A stretch of DNA of 64,000 nucleotides from Holacanthus passer. Its lineage: Eukaryota > Chordata > Actinopteri > Pomacanthidae. The notes below the pieces were generated by a model that had not been told where the DNA came from, searched no databases, and was given only the letters and a program-made list of their open reading frames with translations. The stretch lies in contig JAFREQ010000096.1 of the NCBI GenBank assembly GCA_025331565.1, positions 372,001 through 436,000 on the forward strand, read 5' to 3'. The translations under genes were made by a program, and so were the position numbers. Every line of letters starts with the position of its first letter. Position 1 is the first letter of the stretch. Shown here in pieces: positions 39,301 to 50,700 of this stretch.

Positions 39301-42042
39301 TTAGTCACTTCTTGCCTCCTTTTTGCATACACTTTGATACCCATTTTGAACAAGAGCAGTATAAAGTCATCCATGTTTTGTCTGTGCACCTGTTCAGTCC
39401 TCAGTGTGCTGTTGTGGCCCTTGGTGGTGTACCACGAACTTATCCAGAGGATGTACACGGGCTTGGAGCCAATCCTGATGAAACTGGACTACAGCATGAA
39501 GGGAGATACCGAGCACCGCAAGCACGACAAGAGGAGTGAGTGCTACCACGACACCTTCTAGCTATAGATAATGACCTAACTTGTATGAATTACATCAAAA
39601 TTAAATCAGCTATTGAAACACATGCTTGTGTTTGTAAAACTAATAAAGAACTTTAGTATGCAAGGGGGAAGCGTTACACACAGAGCTTGAGTCTTGAATC
39701 GATGCAGATCACTTTACTTTTCCCTTTTACTGATATCCAACCTGAGACACAACCCACTGCAAACACAGAAAGAATAGCCACTGTGGGACCACATGTTACA
39801 TAATTGGATAAACAGAACAGTGTTGAATATCAAGAAAGAATGATTTTCTCTGGTTACATTTGTACCTAGATCCCATATCTCCCAATGTAACAGTATGTTA
39901 AACTTATACGCACACAGTTTCTCTTTCTGAATAAAACTGAGTGTCCTTCATTCCATTTGTCGCTGTTGCATCATCATGTGCAGTTCATTTGCATTTCCTT
40001 CTCCAGAATGACATTTAAAATGGGTATGTGTGTTTTGACAGAGGTGAAGAAGGAGGTAGAGGAGGGAGACGAGCCAAGAGCTGAAACGGAGAGTGAGAGT
40101 GAGGAGGAGCTGTCCTGTTTCGCCCCGACGGTATGGACACACACCTGAAAGCTCCACCCACATTACTGTGCCACATAGAGTAGACTTTAACAAGGGTGTG
40201 TATGGCATAATACCAATAGAGGAAGCAGCAGTAGAGTGGGGAGTAGAGTATGTGTTGGTTTATGTGGAATAGGAGTGGAGCTCTGTATTGTCGTAAATTG
40301 CCTCAAGGAATATATTTCAAGTACTGTCACATTCCATTAGCACAACTCAGGCACATACTGTACACAGTTTCATTCAGTACTTGTCAGCTTTGATGTCTGC
40401 TGTGTATGAGTCGTGCTGTGTCTATGGAATGAATTAAGACCTGCAGAGCACAATGTAAGTTTAAGAATTTAAGGTTAAATGATCATATTAGTTTATGATT
40501 CACAGTGTATAATGATTTTTTTTATTACCTCAAGCCTCCAGTAAGGACAATTATGAAAAAGATGAGGAAGAGGATGATACATTACAGTGATATAATGCTG
40601 TGGTTTTGTTGGTCAGGTGGATGTGAAGACCACAGCTCTGGCGATGGCCATCACAGACTCGGAGTTATCGGATGAGGAGGCATCCATCTTGGAGAGTGGA
40701 GGGTTCTCAGTGTCCCGAGCCACCACTCCTCAACTAACAGACTTTTCTGAAGGTAAATGATTTTTCATATCAATGCCACACTTCAATTTATGCACATCCA
40801 GAAGTAGCTTGCTTGGGAGGAAGGTCAAAGGTTTGTGTTTGTGTTTTTTTTTTTAAAGCTCTGGAGCTAGTAAGAATTCAAAACTTAGTGATCTTGTATT
40901 TAGACATCAATCAATCACTCAATTTTAACTTTAACTTTTAATCCAAGTTTGCATGCTGATGTTTTTTTCTTGTCATGCCTCACTGGTTATGTATATCAGT
41001 AGTTTTCTTTTAACTGGGTGATGAAAGGATTTTCAGCTCAAGTCTACGCTAAAGTAAATGGAGCAACTTACTGTATATTTGTGATTTATTGCAGTTACTC
41101 CCTCTCTTATGTAATTTTCCTTTCACTCATGGTATATTTAACCAGAAACCACTTGGGTTATTTAGCATTTTGTAAATTATATTTGGCTTAGATGGTTGAG
41201 GCAGTTGAGTTAGATTTTTTTGCTGTCTCATCTCAGATCTGGACCAGCAGAGTTTACACAGTGACCCAGAAGAGTCCTACCTGCGGGATCTCCCTGAGTT
41301 CCCATCAGTTGAGGAGTTCCCGTCCATCGAGCACAACCTGCTCCACTTCCCTCTGCGAGGCCCCGGTCAGGGTGATGCAGCCCAGGCTGGTGCTCAGTCA
41401 GAGGGAGAACCATTGAGCCCTGCCAGCCTCCTTATCCAGCACTTAGCATCTCCGCTCCACTTTGTGAACACGCACTTCAACGGACATGGACGACCACCTG
41501 GGGGTGAGGAGGGCATGTTGCCCGTGCCAGCTGCAGGGGAGGAAGCGGGGAGGCTGCGGGGAGAGGAGAAGGAGGCGGCAGTAGCCCAGGGTGCACAGCG
41601 CTCCTTGGAGGCCTTGAGTGAGGAGATAGTGAGCACAGCCATCTCCGCTGTGGTGCAGAACACTCTGTCAGCCCTGCTGCGCTCCAGTGAGGCCAGCGAG
41701 GACCCCTCCCTGGCCGAGTTCCTTCCCACTGAAACCCCGCCGGGTGCTCTGGAGACCTCCACCCAACCAACCGACACCACTGCTAACACTACAATTGCTC
41801 CAGTTGGGGCTCTGGGGGCTGACGAGGACCTGGAGGCGATTACGAAAGAAAGCGGCGCCAGCGAGGAGATGCACGACGACACACTAGTTCCGACCGAGGA
41901 AGAGGACTTTGAGCTTCTGGACCAAAGTGAACTGGAGCTGGTTGATGAGGGGCTGGACCTCAGCTCTGACAGACAGATGGTAGGAGGAGCCTCAGGAGCT
42001 TCAGACACACCTCCATCTCCTCAGCATCAACCACAGTCATAG
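36384..42042 (+). CDS. retreg2: Reticulophagy regulator 2 (FAM134A)
   Basis: An endoplasmic-reticulum membrane-shaping protein of the FAM134 family and a receptor for ER-phagy. Exons: 36384-36637, 37151-37254, 37996-38026, 38408-38537, 39215-39299, 39398-39535, 40042-40130, 40617-40752, 41237-42042; 590 residues, close to the family's usual size. A reticulon-homology domain is formed by two hydrophobic hairpins, roughly residues 70-110 (SISVALTLNTLFW, LRPLFLLSVSLLGLMLLERW) and 175-220 (VLAVVGHYVPGIMISYIIV, LSVLLWPLVVYHELI). The cytosolic tail is long, acidic and disordered. Near its end it holds the LC3-interacting motif, EEDFELLDQSELELV (about 41899-41943), the hallmark of FAM134 proteins. 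The start is the first ATG in good context (AAACATGG). Reverse-strand open frames across the last exon are shadows of this GC-rich coding sequence. Confidence 0.94.
37674..37735 (-). repeat. Retrotransposon 3'-tail fragment in retreg2 intron 2
   Basis: It contains GATAAGATAAGATATACCTTTATT followed by CACAGTGGGGAAATTCCCA, in split form (tail repeat GATAA, then CCTTTATTTGTCTCACAGTG). This is the antisense of a tail very common in teleost retroelements. A second copy in opposite orientation lies at 52086-52140. Confidence 0.7.
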
Positions 42043-44235
42043 CTTCCCTGTTGCCTCCCCCTGCCCCCACCTCCAACTGTTTTGTTTTATTTGTATGTTA
42101 GAACTACATTATATTCATACATACTGCTATATACACGACATTTATCAAAGAGTTTGGCGTTTGATACTGTTGGTTGGTGATTGTGTGGCAGATGGTTGAG
42201 GAATACTCGGTGCGTTTTTGCTTTCATAGTCTCTCATTACAAGGGTTTGTTCAGCCTCGGTACCTGAGTTGTTCCTAGTCCAGGACCATCACATTATTGG
42301 GATCATCAGCTGCTAAAATACACAAATATATCAGAAATCATCAATAATGCATTTACAGTAGTTTTTTGTGGTGGTGTTCTGCCTGTTGGCCTGATAGTAT
42401 CAGGTTCAGGGCAGAACTGGCTTGGGTTAACAGTTCTAGAGACATGATTGTCGGGGATTGCAAAGCATTTTTCTATCTGGTTTTGCTTGATCATCTGGCA
42501 TTGACATTTGCTTGATAAATGAGCAAGCGAATTTCTCACTGCAGAGTGGAAAAGCCGCCCACGTTCAGTCTCATGTCACAGTACCGATGCCTTTATTTTC
42601 TACCTTAGCTAACCCTTCCACCTTGTTTTCGTTCAGACGCAGATGTTTATCTAGATGGTGTTATGAAGAGTTGAAATGTTGGATTATATAACTATTAATA
42701 TATGCTATAAATTATTTAATTTAACGGTCAGTTGATGAAACTTTACTGTTGAGCTGAGGGGGAGTTTAAAAGTAAATTTAATCTTTTCAGTTGCCCATAA
42801 TGATTGTATGTTAATTGTTTTAATGATGACAACATGGACGTGCAGGTTTGAAATGTAGTTCCGTATTTCCAGAGTTAGACTAGTTAGTAAAACCTATAGT
42901 ATTATCCTTCACTTTATCCTTACCTCCAAGGTTTCCAAAGTTACAGTTTGGACAGAAGCATTCAGTCATTAGTGGTCTTTCACTTGTTGCCTGGAAATGG
43001 AAACTTTATCTGACATTGTTGGATGTTGACAAGTAGATCTTTACCCATACACATAAGTGACTTTGATGTGGCAAGATAAATGAAATGTTCCTGAATTTCC
43101 TCTGTGATTGACGCGTCATTTTTATTCATATAACTTAATTTCACACATCCATATGTAATTGGTCCATATGTAATTGAATTTATTCTTGATCTTTGTTGAA
43201 AAACACAGGCTTCTTGTGAGATAGGCCCGTCTATACCCAACTATTTGTACATGTAAAGCCATCACTGGGATATGTATATTTACCAAATAACCTCCTTTGT
43301 GCCACGACAAGTCCATGCATGCCATGAATCACGCATGTATTTACCATGATTGATATTTGAGCTCAGTTTTCAAAAGAGTGTTACTTTTACTGGGGCAGAT
43401 CTTTTTTCAGTTTTTGGAAGGACATAATTGCTAAATTACACATTGTGTGTCTGGCCGCTGCTGGGGATTTGTGGAAAATTGTTGACTAAACAAAAAGATA
43501 TCTAGCAGTATGCTCGACTGTATAAAGAGGCCGGTTTTTGCTTTTGTAAACCACTCAGCATCCAAATCTCAGGGGTGGGTTGTACAAATTGAATATAGCA
43601 TTGCAGAATATATGTCCATTTCCCGACTTGTCGTAGTGCATTGTATTTGTACTAACCTTTCCTTTTTTTCAGTCAATGCCTCCTTGTGTATAGTGTAGAA
43701 ATGCTAAAAACAGAACGTGTATATTCTGCATGTAAAAACAGCACTCTGTTCAAGTTCTCCTTGTCAACTGACAAAGTACTGCACAATTTGTGAGAAAAAA
43801 AATCAATTTGAATGTTTCAGGTTAAAAGAGCCCATTAAGTTCAGTTTAATGTTTAATTACCAACCAGGGGAATACAAGTTTTGATGTGTCCTCATTTTTA
43901 AAAGACTACCCAACTGTAAATGGAAATGGGTGGCAAGCGATAACATCAGATATAGAGAAGGATATTAACAGACTAGTTTGTGTATGGTAGTAGTGTGTTA
44001 CATGCTTAAAATATTGCTTCTTGAACTATAAAAAAGGCACTTACTGAACTGTACAATTTTAAAAAAGGAATATATTTTCTAATTTCTCCTTTTTCCATAA
44101 AGTACTCAGTTTGATCTTTTACATCTAAAAAACAAATAACGGCTATGGATGAGTTTCACAAAGTGGAAAGATTTATTGTCATGATACTGGTAAAATAAAA
44201 CTGCAACTCCACATGTGAAAGTAAGAGAATAAAAG
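42043..44235 (+). other. retreg2: retreg2 3' untranslated region (predicted)
   Basis: No coding signal is present in this 2.2 kb. Candidate poly(A) signals occur at about 44193 and 44227 (AATAAA in both). If these are used, the transcript overlaps the 3' end of mdh1b on the other strand. Shorter forms are possible. Confidence 0.35.
44172..44177 (-). terminator. mdh1b: mdh1b poly(A) signal
   Basis: AATAAA on the reverse strand, about 225 bases after the mdh1b stop codon, within the predicted retreg2 3' UTR. Confidence 0.5.
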
Positions 44236-44400
44236 AACAAACTGAAACAAACTTGAGATGTGGCACTGAAATTTATCTGGATTATTTCATTTAGTCATTT
44301 TAACCAACTTTTAACCAATGTTTTTAGTCTGTCTTGACAATATGATTTCTTTTACTTCATTTACAGAATTCTTTTCAACAAAACAAATTTTTATTGCTTA

Positions 44401-46955
44401 TCAGGTGTCTTCATCATTCATAACAATCTTGCAGTTTTCTGTTCCTAGTTCTTTTTCCTATGAAAGAAGAACAACTGTCAGTACCTTTAGAAGCATTGTG
44501 GTAACAACAGATTGCAACTATGACAGAGTGTGTTGTGCGACATCCCTGTTATTTTTGTGACTTGACATACCTGCCTGAGTTCTCTTGCAGAAAGCTGAAG
44601 TCTCTCCTTCAACTCCTCTCCGACCGTCACATCAAACAGTGCAGACCATTTACCATCCGTGAAGGTGACTGGAACCGAAAGGATGATGCCATCTGGGAGA
44701 TCGTAGAAGCCTACATGTAGCCAGAGACAGTCACGCTTCAACAGGAGCTAGATCAGTCAAAAGCTAAAATATGGAATTGGATATGAATCCCTTATTTGAA
44801 ATGTGTCATAAAACAATGTCTAAGATCATTTTGTCACACATGCTTGACCGCGTCTTCACCTGGGCAAAGTACACCCATAGAGAAGACCTCATCTGGACCA
44901 CAGATGCCATTCCAAGCCTTTAGGACAGTGAGGATGCCATTGGCGACCGACATGGCAGCTGCTCGGCAGGTCTTTGAAGCCACAGCTGCACGTTGACGGC
45001 ATACCAAGTCTTGAAAGTTCGTTTCCAACCATTTCCTGGAGGAGAGAAGGAGATTATTGGCTTTTTGGCATATCCCAGCACAGGATGTTTTTGATCAGAG
45101 CAGTCAGACTGCTGGGTCAGATGAATTGTGCAATCAACACTGGCACAAACCAAAGTCACAGCAGGGTACTATTTGGTAGGCACTTCTGTAATTTGATGGT
45201 GGACGACCGCCAGACCTCATCATATTTTATTTTTTTAAGTGCCTGATAAGTGGACTTAACCAATAAAAAGCATGCAGTAAGGTAAATACAATTAGATAAG
45301 CCATCATTAATCAAAAGTTTTAGGAGTCTGAAGCAGTCTTGCATGTTATTACAAACCTTTCATGGAGAATCTTTTGGACTGGTTGGGAGAAGAAAGCAGG
45401 TCCCTTGATTGCGCCATCATAGTTGAAAACTTTCGCCCTCTGCAGGTCAATGTAGAAACTGCCACTGATGTTTCCCCACACAATGACATTTGTAATATCT
45501 GTAGCAGAGGGAGAGGGGGAAATGATTAATCCTGCATGAAAAGTGACCCTGCTTAGATGCAATGGGAATTTGCAGTAGGTGAATCAGTTTCACCAAACAA
45601 GAGAGAGAGTTTGTAGTTTATAGCTACCTGAAGTCTTCACTTTCAGCTTCTTTGCAATGAAGGCCCTTGCTTGATTCTCCAGCCGAGTTGCCATTGCAAC
45701 AATTTGGCAGCTGTCGATAGAGTGTGCATTGTCCAAAAGAAGTGAGCATCTCAGGTTGATAAATGAGTCCCCAGACACAATCACCTTCACCTCCTTGTTG
45801 GCCCTTGTGTCGATCAGCTGTCCGTACTCTCTGCACCTGTCTGAGATTCTCTTTACCCTTTGCTTCTTCTTTTCCTCCTCATTCTCATTCTCTGTGTCAC
45901 TGTCATCAGACTCATCCAGCAGTAGGATGACATCTGCTTTTAGGAAAGCCTGTTCCAGATCTACATGAATGGTCACCTGTGGAAAAAGTCCAGTTAGTTG
46001 GATTATTTTCCTTCTCATGTGGTCAAAAGGAAAAAATCTAAAAATACTATACTTGATGGAGCAGATGGAGTGCCAGGTCCTCTGTCTCTATCTTCAGCTG
46101 CTGCAGTTCCTCCTCATTCCCCTCCAGGTCCAGTAAGTGGAGGCTGATTGCAGAAACGTGGGGGAACACATCAGCAGAGAGCAGATTGGGGATCAGGGAG
46201 TGGCAGGTTGGGCTGAGAGCACTGGAAAGGTAAATGGGGAAATGCACACTTAACACTTGAAACAGCTTTTTTAAATTCCTCAGTTTTTTTTTTTAAGTTA
46301 CCCACCTGCTGATCCATATGTGAAGGGGTTTGATAAGACTGACACGATGCTGCTCCTCTACAATAAGGTTCATCTTGGTCTCCAGATTCTCCGCTGCAAC
46401 ACTCAGCATTACATCTGTAGGCATGTCTGAAGTGATGCCATAGTAGTCCTACACAACCATTGATTAAAGAAATGAGCAGGTCTGGAAGTTTTGGGAGTGG
46501 TTTTAATTAAGATGAAAGCCTACCTGACAATGCTCTAGGAAGTCACTGAAGCCCCCTAAGAGCCTCCCTTTGCCCCCTTGTTCCACCAGTTCCCTCCAAA
46601 CCAAAGGGGACTGATCATGTTTCCACCCGTTTCTTCTGCAGGTGGCCTCCAGCCAATCCTAGCAGAGATCAGTGATAGGTGAATAAACTGACAATTTGCA
46701 AATATATAATAAATCATTTTAAATTCTTAATATTACATTCCATTCATCTGGGAGGATGGAGATCTTATGGATCCTGAAGTTGGGCAGAGATCGCTGCAGA
46801 CCGTCTGCCAATAGTTCCGCTTTGGCGTAATGTGGGCAGTCAGTTTTACCTTTAAGAGGTTGTAGAAATCAGAGAGGAAATATTTCCATATACAGTTAAA
46901 TGTTGAAAGATAGAAAGTAAAATCAAACTTTACCAGCAAGCACAAGTTTTGCCAT
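44401..46955 (-). CDS. mdh1b: Malate dehydrogenase 1B-like protein
   Basis: A divergent member of the cytosolic malate dehydrogenase family. Exons in transcript order: 46955-46934, 46849-46737, 46658-46524, 46448-46306, 46221-46053, 45976-45628, 45498-45357, 45035-44860, 44710-44571, 44457-44401; 481 residues (human about 518). The N-terminal domain absent from ordinary MDH1 starts MAKLVLAGKTDCPHYAKAEL and continues FRIHKISILPDEWNDWLEA, as in vertebrate MDH1B. The MDH fold follows: LHIWISSALSPTCHSLIPNL at the nucleotide-binding loop, VKVIVSGDSFINLR, ATRLENQARAFIAKKL, NVIVWGNISGSFYIDL, then PDEVFSMGVLCPG and DGIILSVPVTF. The glycine-rich loop and the catalytic His of MDH1 (WGNHS) are not conserved. 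An acidic then lysine-rich insert (DESDDSDTENENEEEKKKQR) lies near residues 215-235. The short last exon was chosen because it is the only one in phase with a clean acceptor. Confidence 0.92.
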
Positions 46956-47787
46956 CCTGTCCGGGTGGCTTTGGTTGCTAGGAAACCGGCGGTGTTGTGC
47001 TTATTTGAGTCCGTGTAGGAAACACATCAAATAAAAAAATAGTAATCACAATAATTGTGAGACTTGTGATTTTTAAAAAATCACTAATCGGCTGTATTAC
47101 CTGCAATACATTTTAAAATGGAGGTATTTTCCTCTTAAATAATTTAATTAAATTAAAATGATTTGTTTATTATATTTATGACAGTTCTTGTTGTTGACAG
47201 AGGGACAGAATATGGCGGCGCACACAGCAGCGTGTGAGGATGCTAGCTAACAAGATTGGACTCTATATTGTTTTAGCGCGCTGTAGCTTTGTTTCTCTTA
47301 GTTAACCAAACCTTTTCTGCCCAATATCACATTCTCCAGCAAGTGCACGGTGTTACTTTGGGACAGTTGTTGTTTTACACGGTTAGAATAAGGTAGGCTT
47401 AACACTTAGCCAAACATTAGCTAATATAAGCTAGCTGGTGTTTCCTCAACTTGAAGGAGGATGTGTGTTGACCTTGTTGGCAGCTTAGTCATAGCACTTT
47501 GTAATGCATCATTTCTTACTACTATCAGGAAAGCAGAAATATAAAGTGGAAACAGTTGGATAATTATTAACTTAACGCTAATTGAGTAGTAGTTGCCATT
47601 ACAGTGATTTCATCTATGCAATTTGCCCAATACATGTTTGTATGTTAAATAAATGATTGTTGGTAGCTATTTAGTAGTGCTGAAAATTAAGGATGTCCTA
47701 ATGTGTTATATCTCTTTACCTTAATGTGTTATACCTCTTCACCCATCTCTTCACCCATTTTAGCGTCCTCTAGGTTATTAGAGAACC
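46956..47787. promoter_or_regulatory. Shared mdh1b/fastkd2 promoter region
   Basis: The start codons of mdh1b (-) and fastkd2 (+) are about 830 bases apart, head to head. A YY1-type word, ATGGCGGC, lies at 47212-47219 next to CpG-rich sequence. No TATA box is apparent. A consensus donor (GTAGGC at 47393) and an acceptor (TTTTAG at 47758-47763) indicate a non-coding first exon for fastkd2 ending at 47392. The coding exon begins at 47764, 24 bases before the ATG. Confidence 0.6.
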
Positions 47788-50700
47788 ATGTCTCTGTGGG
47801 TGACAGAAGAGGTCATGAGACGGGGTCTGCGCCTTTGCAGCCGCAGCTCTCTTTGGCGCAGTTTCCCGGTGACAGCATCAATCAAAGACGCATCTTTCCC
47901 CACTCAACAGTTGACACACATCTGGAGCACCAGACAGAGCCTGGCTGGGGGTCTTGTCAGTTCAGTGAGGTTTTACTCAGAGGACAGGATTCGCAGCGAG
48001 GACTTGGATGAGAAGGAGCATCTCCCGTCTGAGATCCACTCTGATGAGACGGCCTCAAGGCAGAGACAGAGGAGGTACCCTTTCTATGACCATCTGCAGC
48101 GCTGTGGCTCCCCATCGGACGTGTTGGACCTCACCTGTCAATACTCACCCACAATAAGACAGGTCAGCAGCAGCCTGAACCACATGTGGTTCACCACTAA
48201 GAAGATGTCCGAGGAGCAGAAGCGCTGTGAGATACAGCTGATGTTTGAGCATCCTGCATTTGAGAGGCTACTGCAAAAGGCCATGAAAAGTGTGGGGCAC
48301 ATGAACACTCAAGACATGGCTTATTCTCTCTTAAGTATGGTCAGCCTGGGCGTTCCTCAACGAAGCCGCGTGGTCCAAACTTTCCTCCGAGCCTGCCAGG
48401 TAGGCAGTGAAAGCAAGCAAACATGTTGTTATGTTGGCAATATTTTTGTTGTGTCATTTAATGTTTTGCATTGTGTTTGTAATACGTTTTATTGTCTGCT
48501 AACAGGAGAGACTGAATGACTTTGAAGAGAAGGATCTGTCCATCTTAGCCTCCTGTCTGGAACGTATGGAGGACACCCCCAATGCTGCTGCACTTAAGAG
48601 GGGCATGAGGTCAGGTTTATGAAATGATGTATATGGTTAAGCCAAAAATATAATAGCATTGGTGTAAAAAATAAAAGCCTCAGAGATACCAGTGCATCCT
48701 CAGACACAAATTTAATTTCTTAAATTGCTCCATAGATTTTTACCACTACTTTTTCAGATCAGTTTTCATTGCAGTTTATTGTTTCCTAGGCTGGCAGTTG
48801 AGACCCGTCTTCCCAGGATCAACAACATAGTGGTTCTCCAGACCATGATGCGTCTCGTGGGGAAAGATGCTCCACGGGGCCTCAAAGAGAAACTAGAGGT
48901 TGGTTTATGAGTCTTGGTTTTGAACATATCTGGTATTCGTATTCCTGTGTATGTGATTCATTATTAACAACAGTCTGCACAGTATTTAATTGTTTGAAGA
49001 TTTAATGGTTTTAGATTTTTGTTGATAATATTCTGATTATTTGTGGAAAATAGGAAAAACATGGCAGATGAATAACCAGCAAACAGTTTTCAGTTTTCAG
49101 GAATTGCAAGTCAGTCAATCTCATCACATCTACAGTAGTGGTTTATTTTACTTGATATCATCTTTTAACATTGTAGTATTTCTGAATTTTGAAGGGTCAT
49201 GATCAAAAATAACCTGCATGGTTTTTACCCATATCCACTCCACATGATAATTAATCTACACACTGCTTCCTCCAGAGAAAGGCTTTGTCAATGACAGATC
49301 AGTTCAGCCTTCCCAACACCCATTACATGATCTCCACTATGGCCACAATGGGCTTCCACTCCAAACCTCTGCTGGATGCCTGCAGTAAGAGGATAAGAGG
49401 TAAAGCTTTTTCTGCAAAATGTTGTATATGTTACCATCTAATTTAAAGGTCATACATGGGTTTCATAAGAAATTGTAAAACATTTGGCAAACTTTTCCTT
49501 TTAAATTAAATGGAGATATTTTGCAGAATTCTCCACACAGAATCAGTTGAAGGAGCCTTTACCAACCTGCTATCCCTCTTCTCTACTTTTTCCACCATCC
49601 TCTATCGTAGGTGACCTTCATGGAATCCCCTTTAACAGATTGTTCGCAGTTCTACATGCCTGTTTGGAGCTGCACTACAGAAACATCAGTCTGCTCACTG
49701 ACGTTTCAGACTACATTGCCTCTGTAATAGATGTATGGACCAACAAACAGGTGCTGCGACAGAGAGCTGTTATCTAACCCATTTTTGTGAAATGTTAAAT
49801 ATTCATAATGCCACAGACAGTTTAGCATCAGTAAGTACTTAAAAATGTGGATGACTTTTGGCCTCATAACCTATTAGATAAACAAGATGACTCATAAGTC
49901 ATAATTTACATTTTGCTGTTGTCATGCCTGCAATCACATTATAAGAGAAGGAATTGTTTCATGTTCGAATATAACTCAAGATATGACATCAGACATTTGC
50001 CCTCATTTCTGGACAGCTAATTCTCTTCTCTGTCTCTCTGTTCAGTTAATCCTCTTCCTGTCTGTGTTCGAGAACTTTGGCTTCTGTCCTGCTGCCCTTA
50101 TGGAGGCATTTGCTGAGAAGGTGATTGCCAATCCAGATGCTCTGACACTTAAAGACCTCCTTTGTGTCATCAAGGTGTACTCCTCTCTTAACTATGATCT
50201 GCAGCACCAAAGACAACAGTAGGTCACTCTCTCTATCTTTCAAATGTTACTCATACACAGGCCCTGTTGCTTTTACTTACTTTAGTTGCTTCCTTTCAAT
50301 TTACCTTGCCAGGAGCTTTGATTTGGCCTTCACAGTTTTTAGACAGCAGAATGAGACCGCCATGATCAAAGATTAACAACCTTATAATCATTTTTTTTTC
50401 TCATTGTCTGCAAACAGTAGATGTTGCATCCAGACTTGATATCTTTGTTGGGTTTCATCTTGCTGTTTTCCAGGTTCCTGGATAGTCTCAGCCAGTCTGT
50501 GGACTCCTATCTGCCCAAGATGTCTGGGTTTGAGTTATTAAGGACTGTATACGGCCTTTGTCTACTGGGCCACTTCCCCTCTGCACCACTGGAGCAACTC
50601 CTGCAGGGCAGGACACTGGAGCAGTTTAAGACTACAGGTAAGACAGTATTCTCACTCACATATGTACAGGCCTACCTGTCTATTTTGCCGTCTGACTTAT

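Noticed and set aside
41394..42008. Open frame of 204 codons on the minus strand
   Set aside because: It is the antisense shadow of the GC-rich last exon of retreg2 and is Ser-rich only because of the acidic codons opposite.
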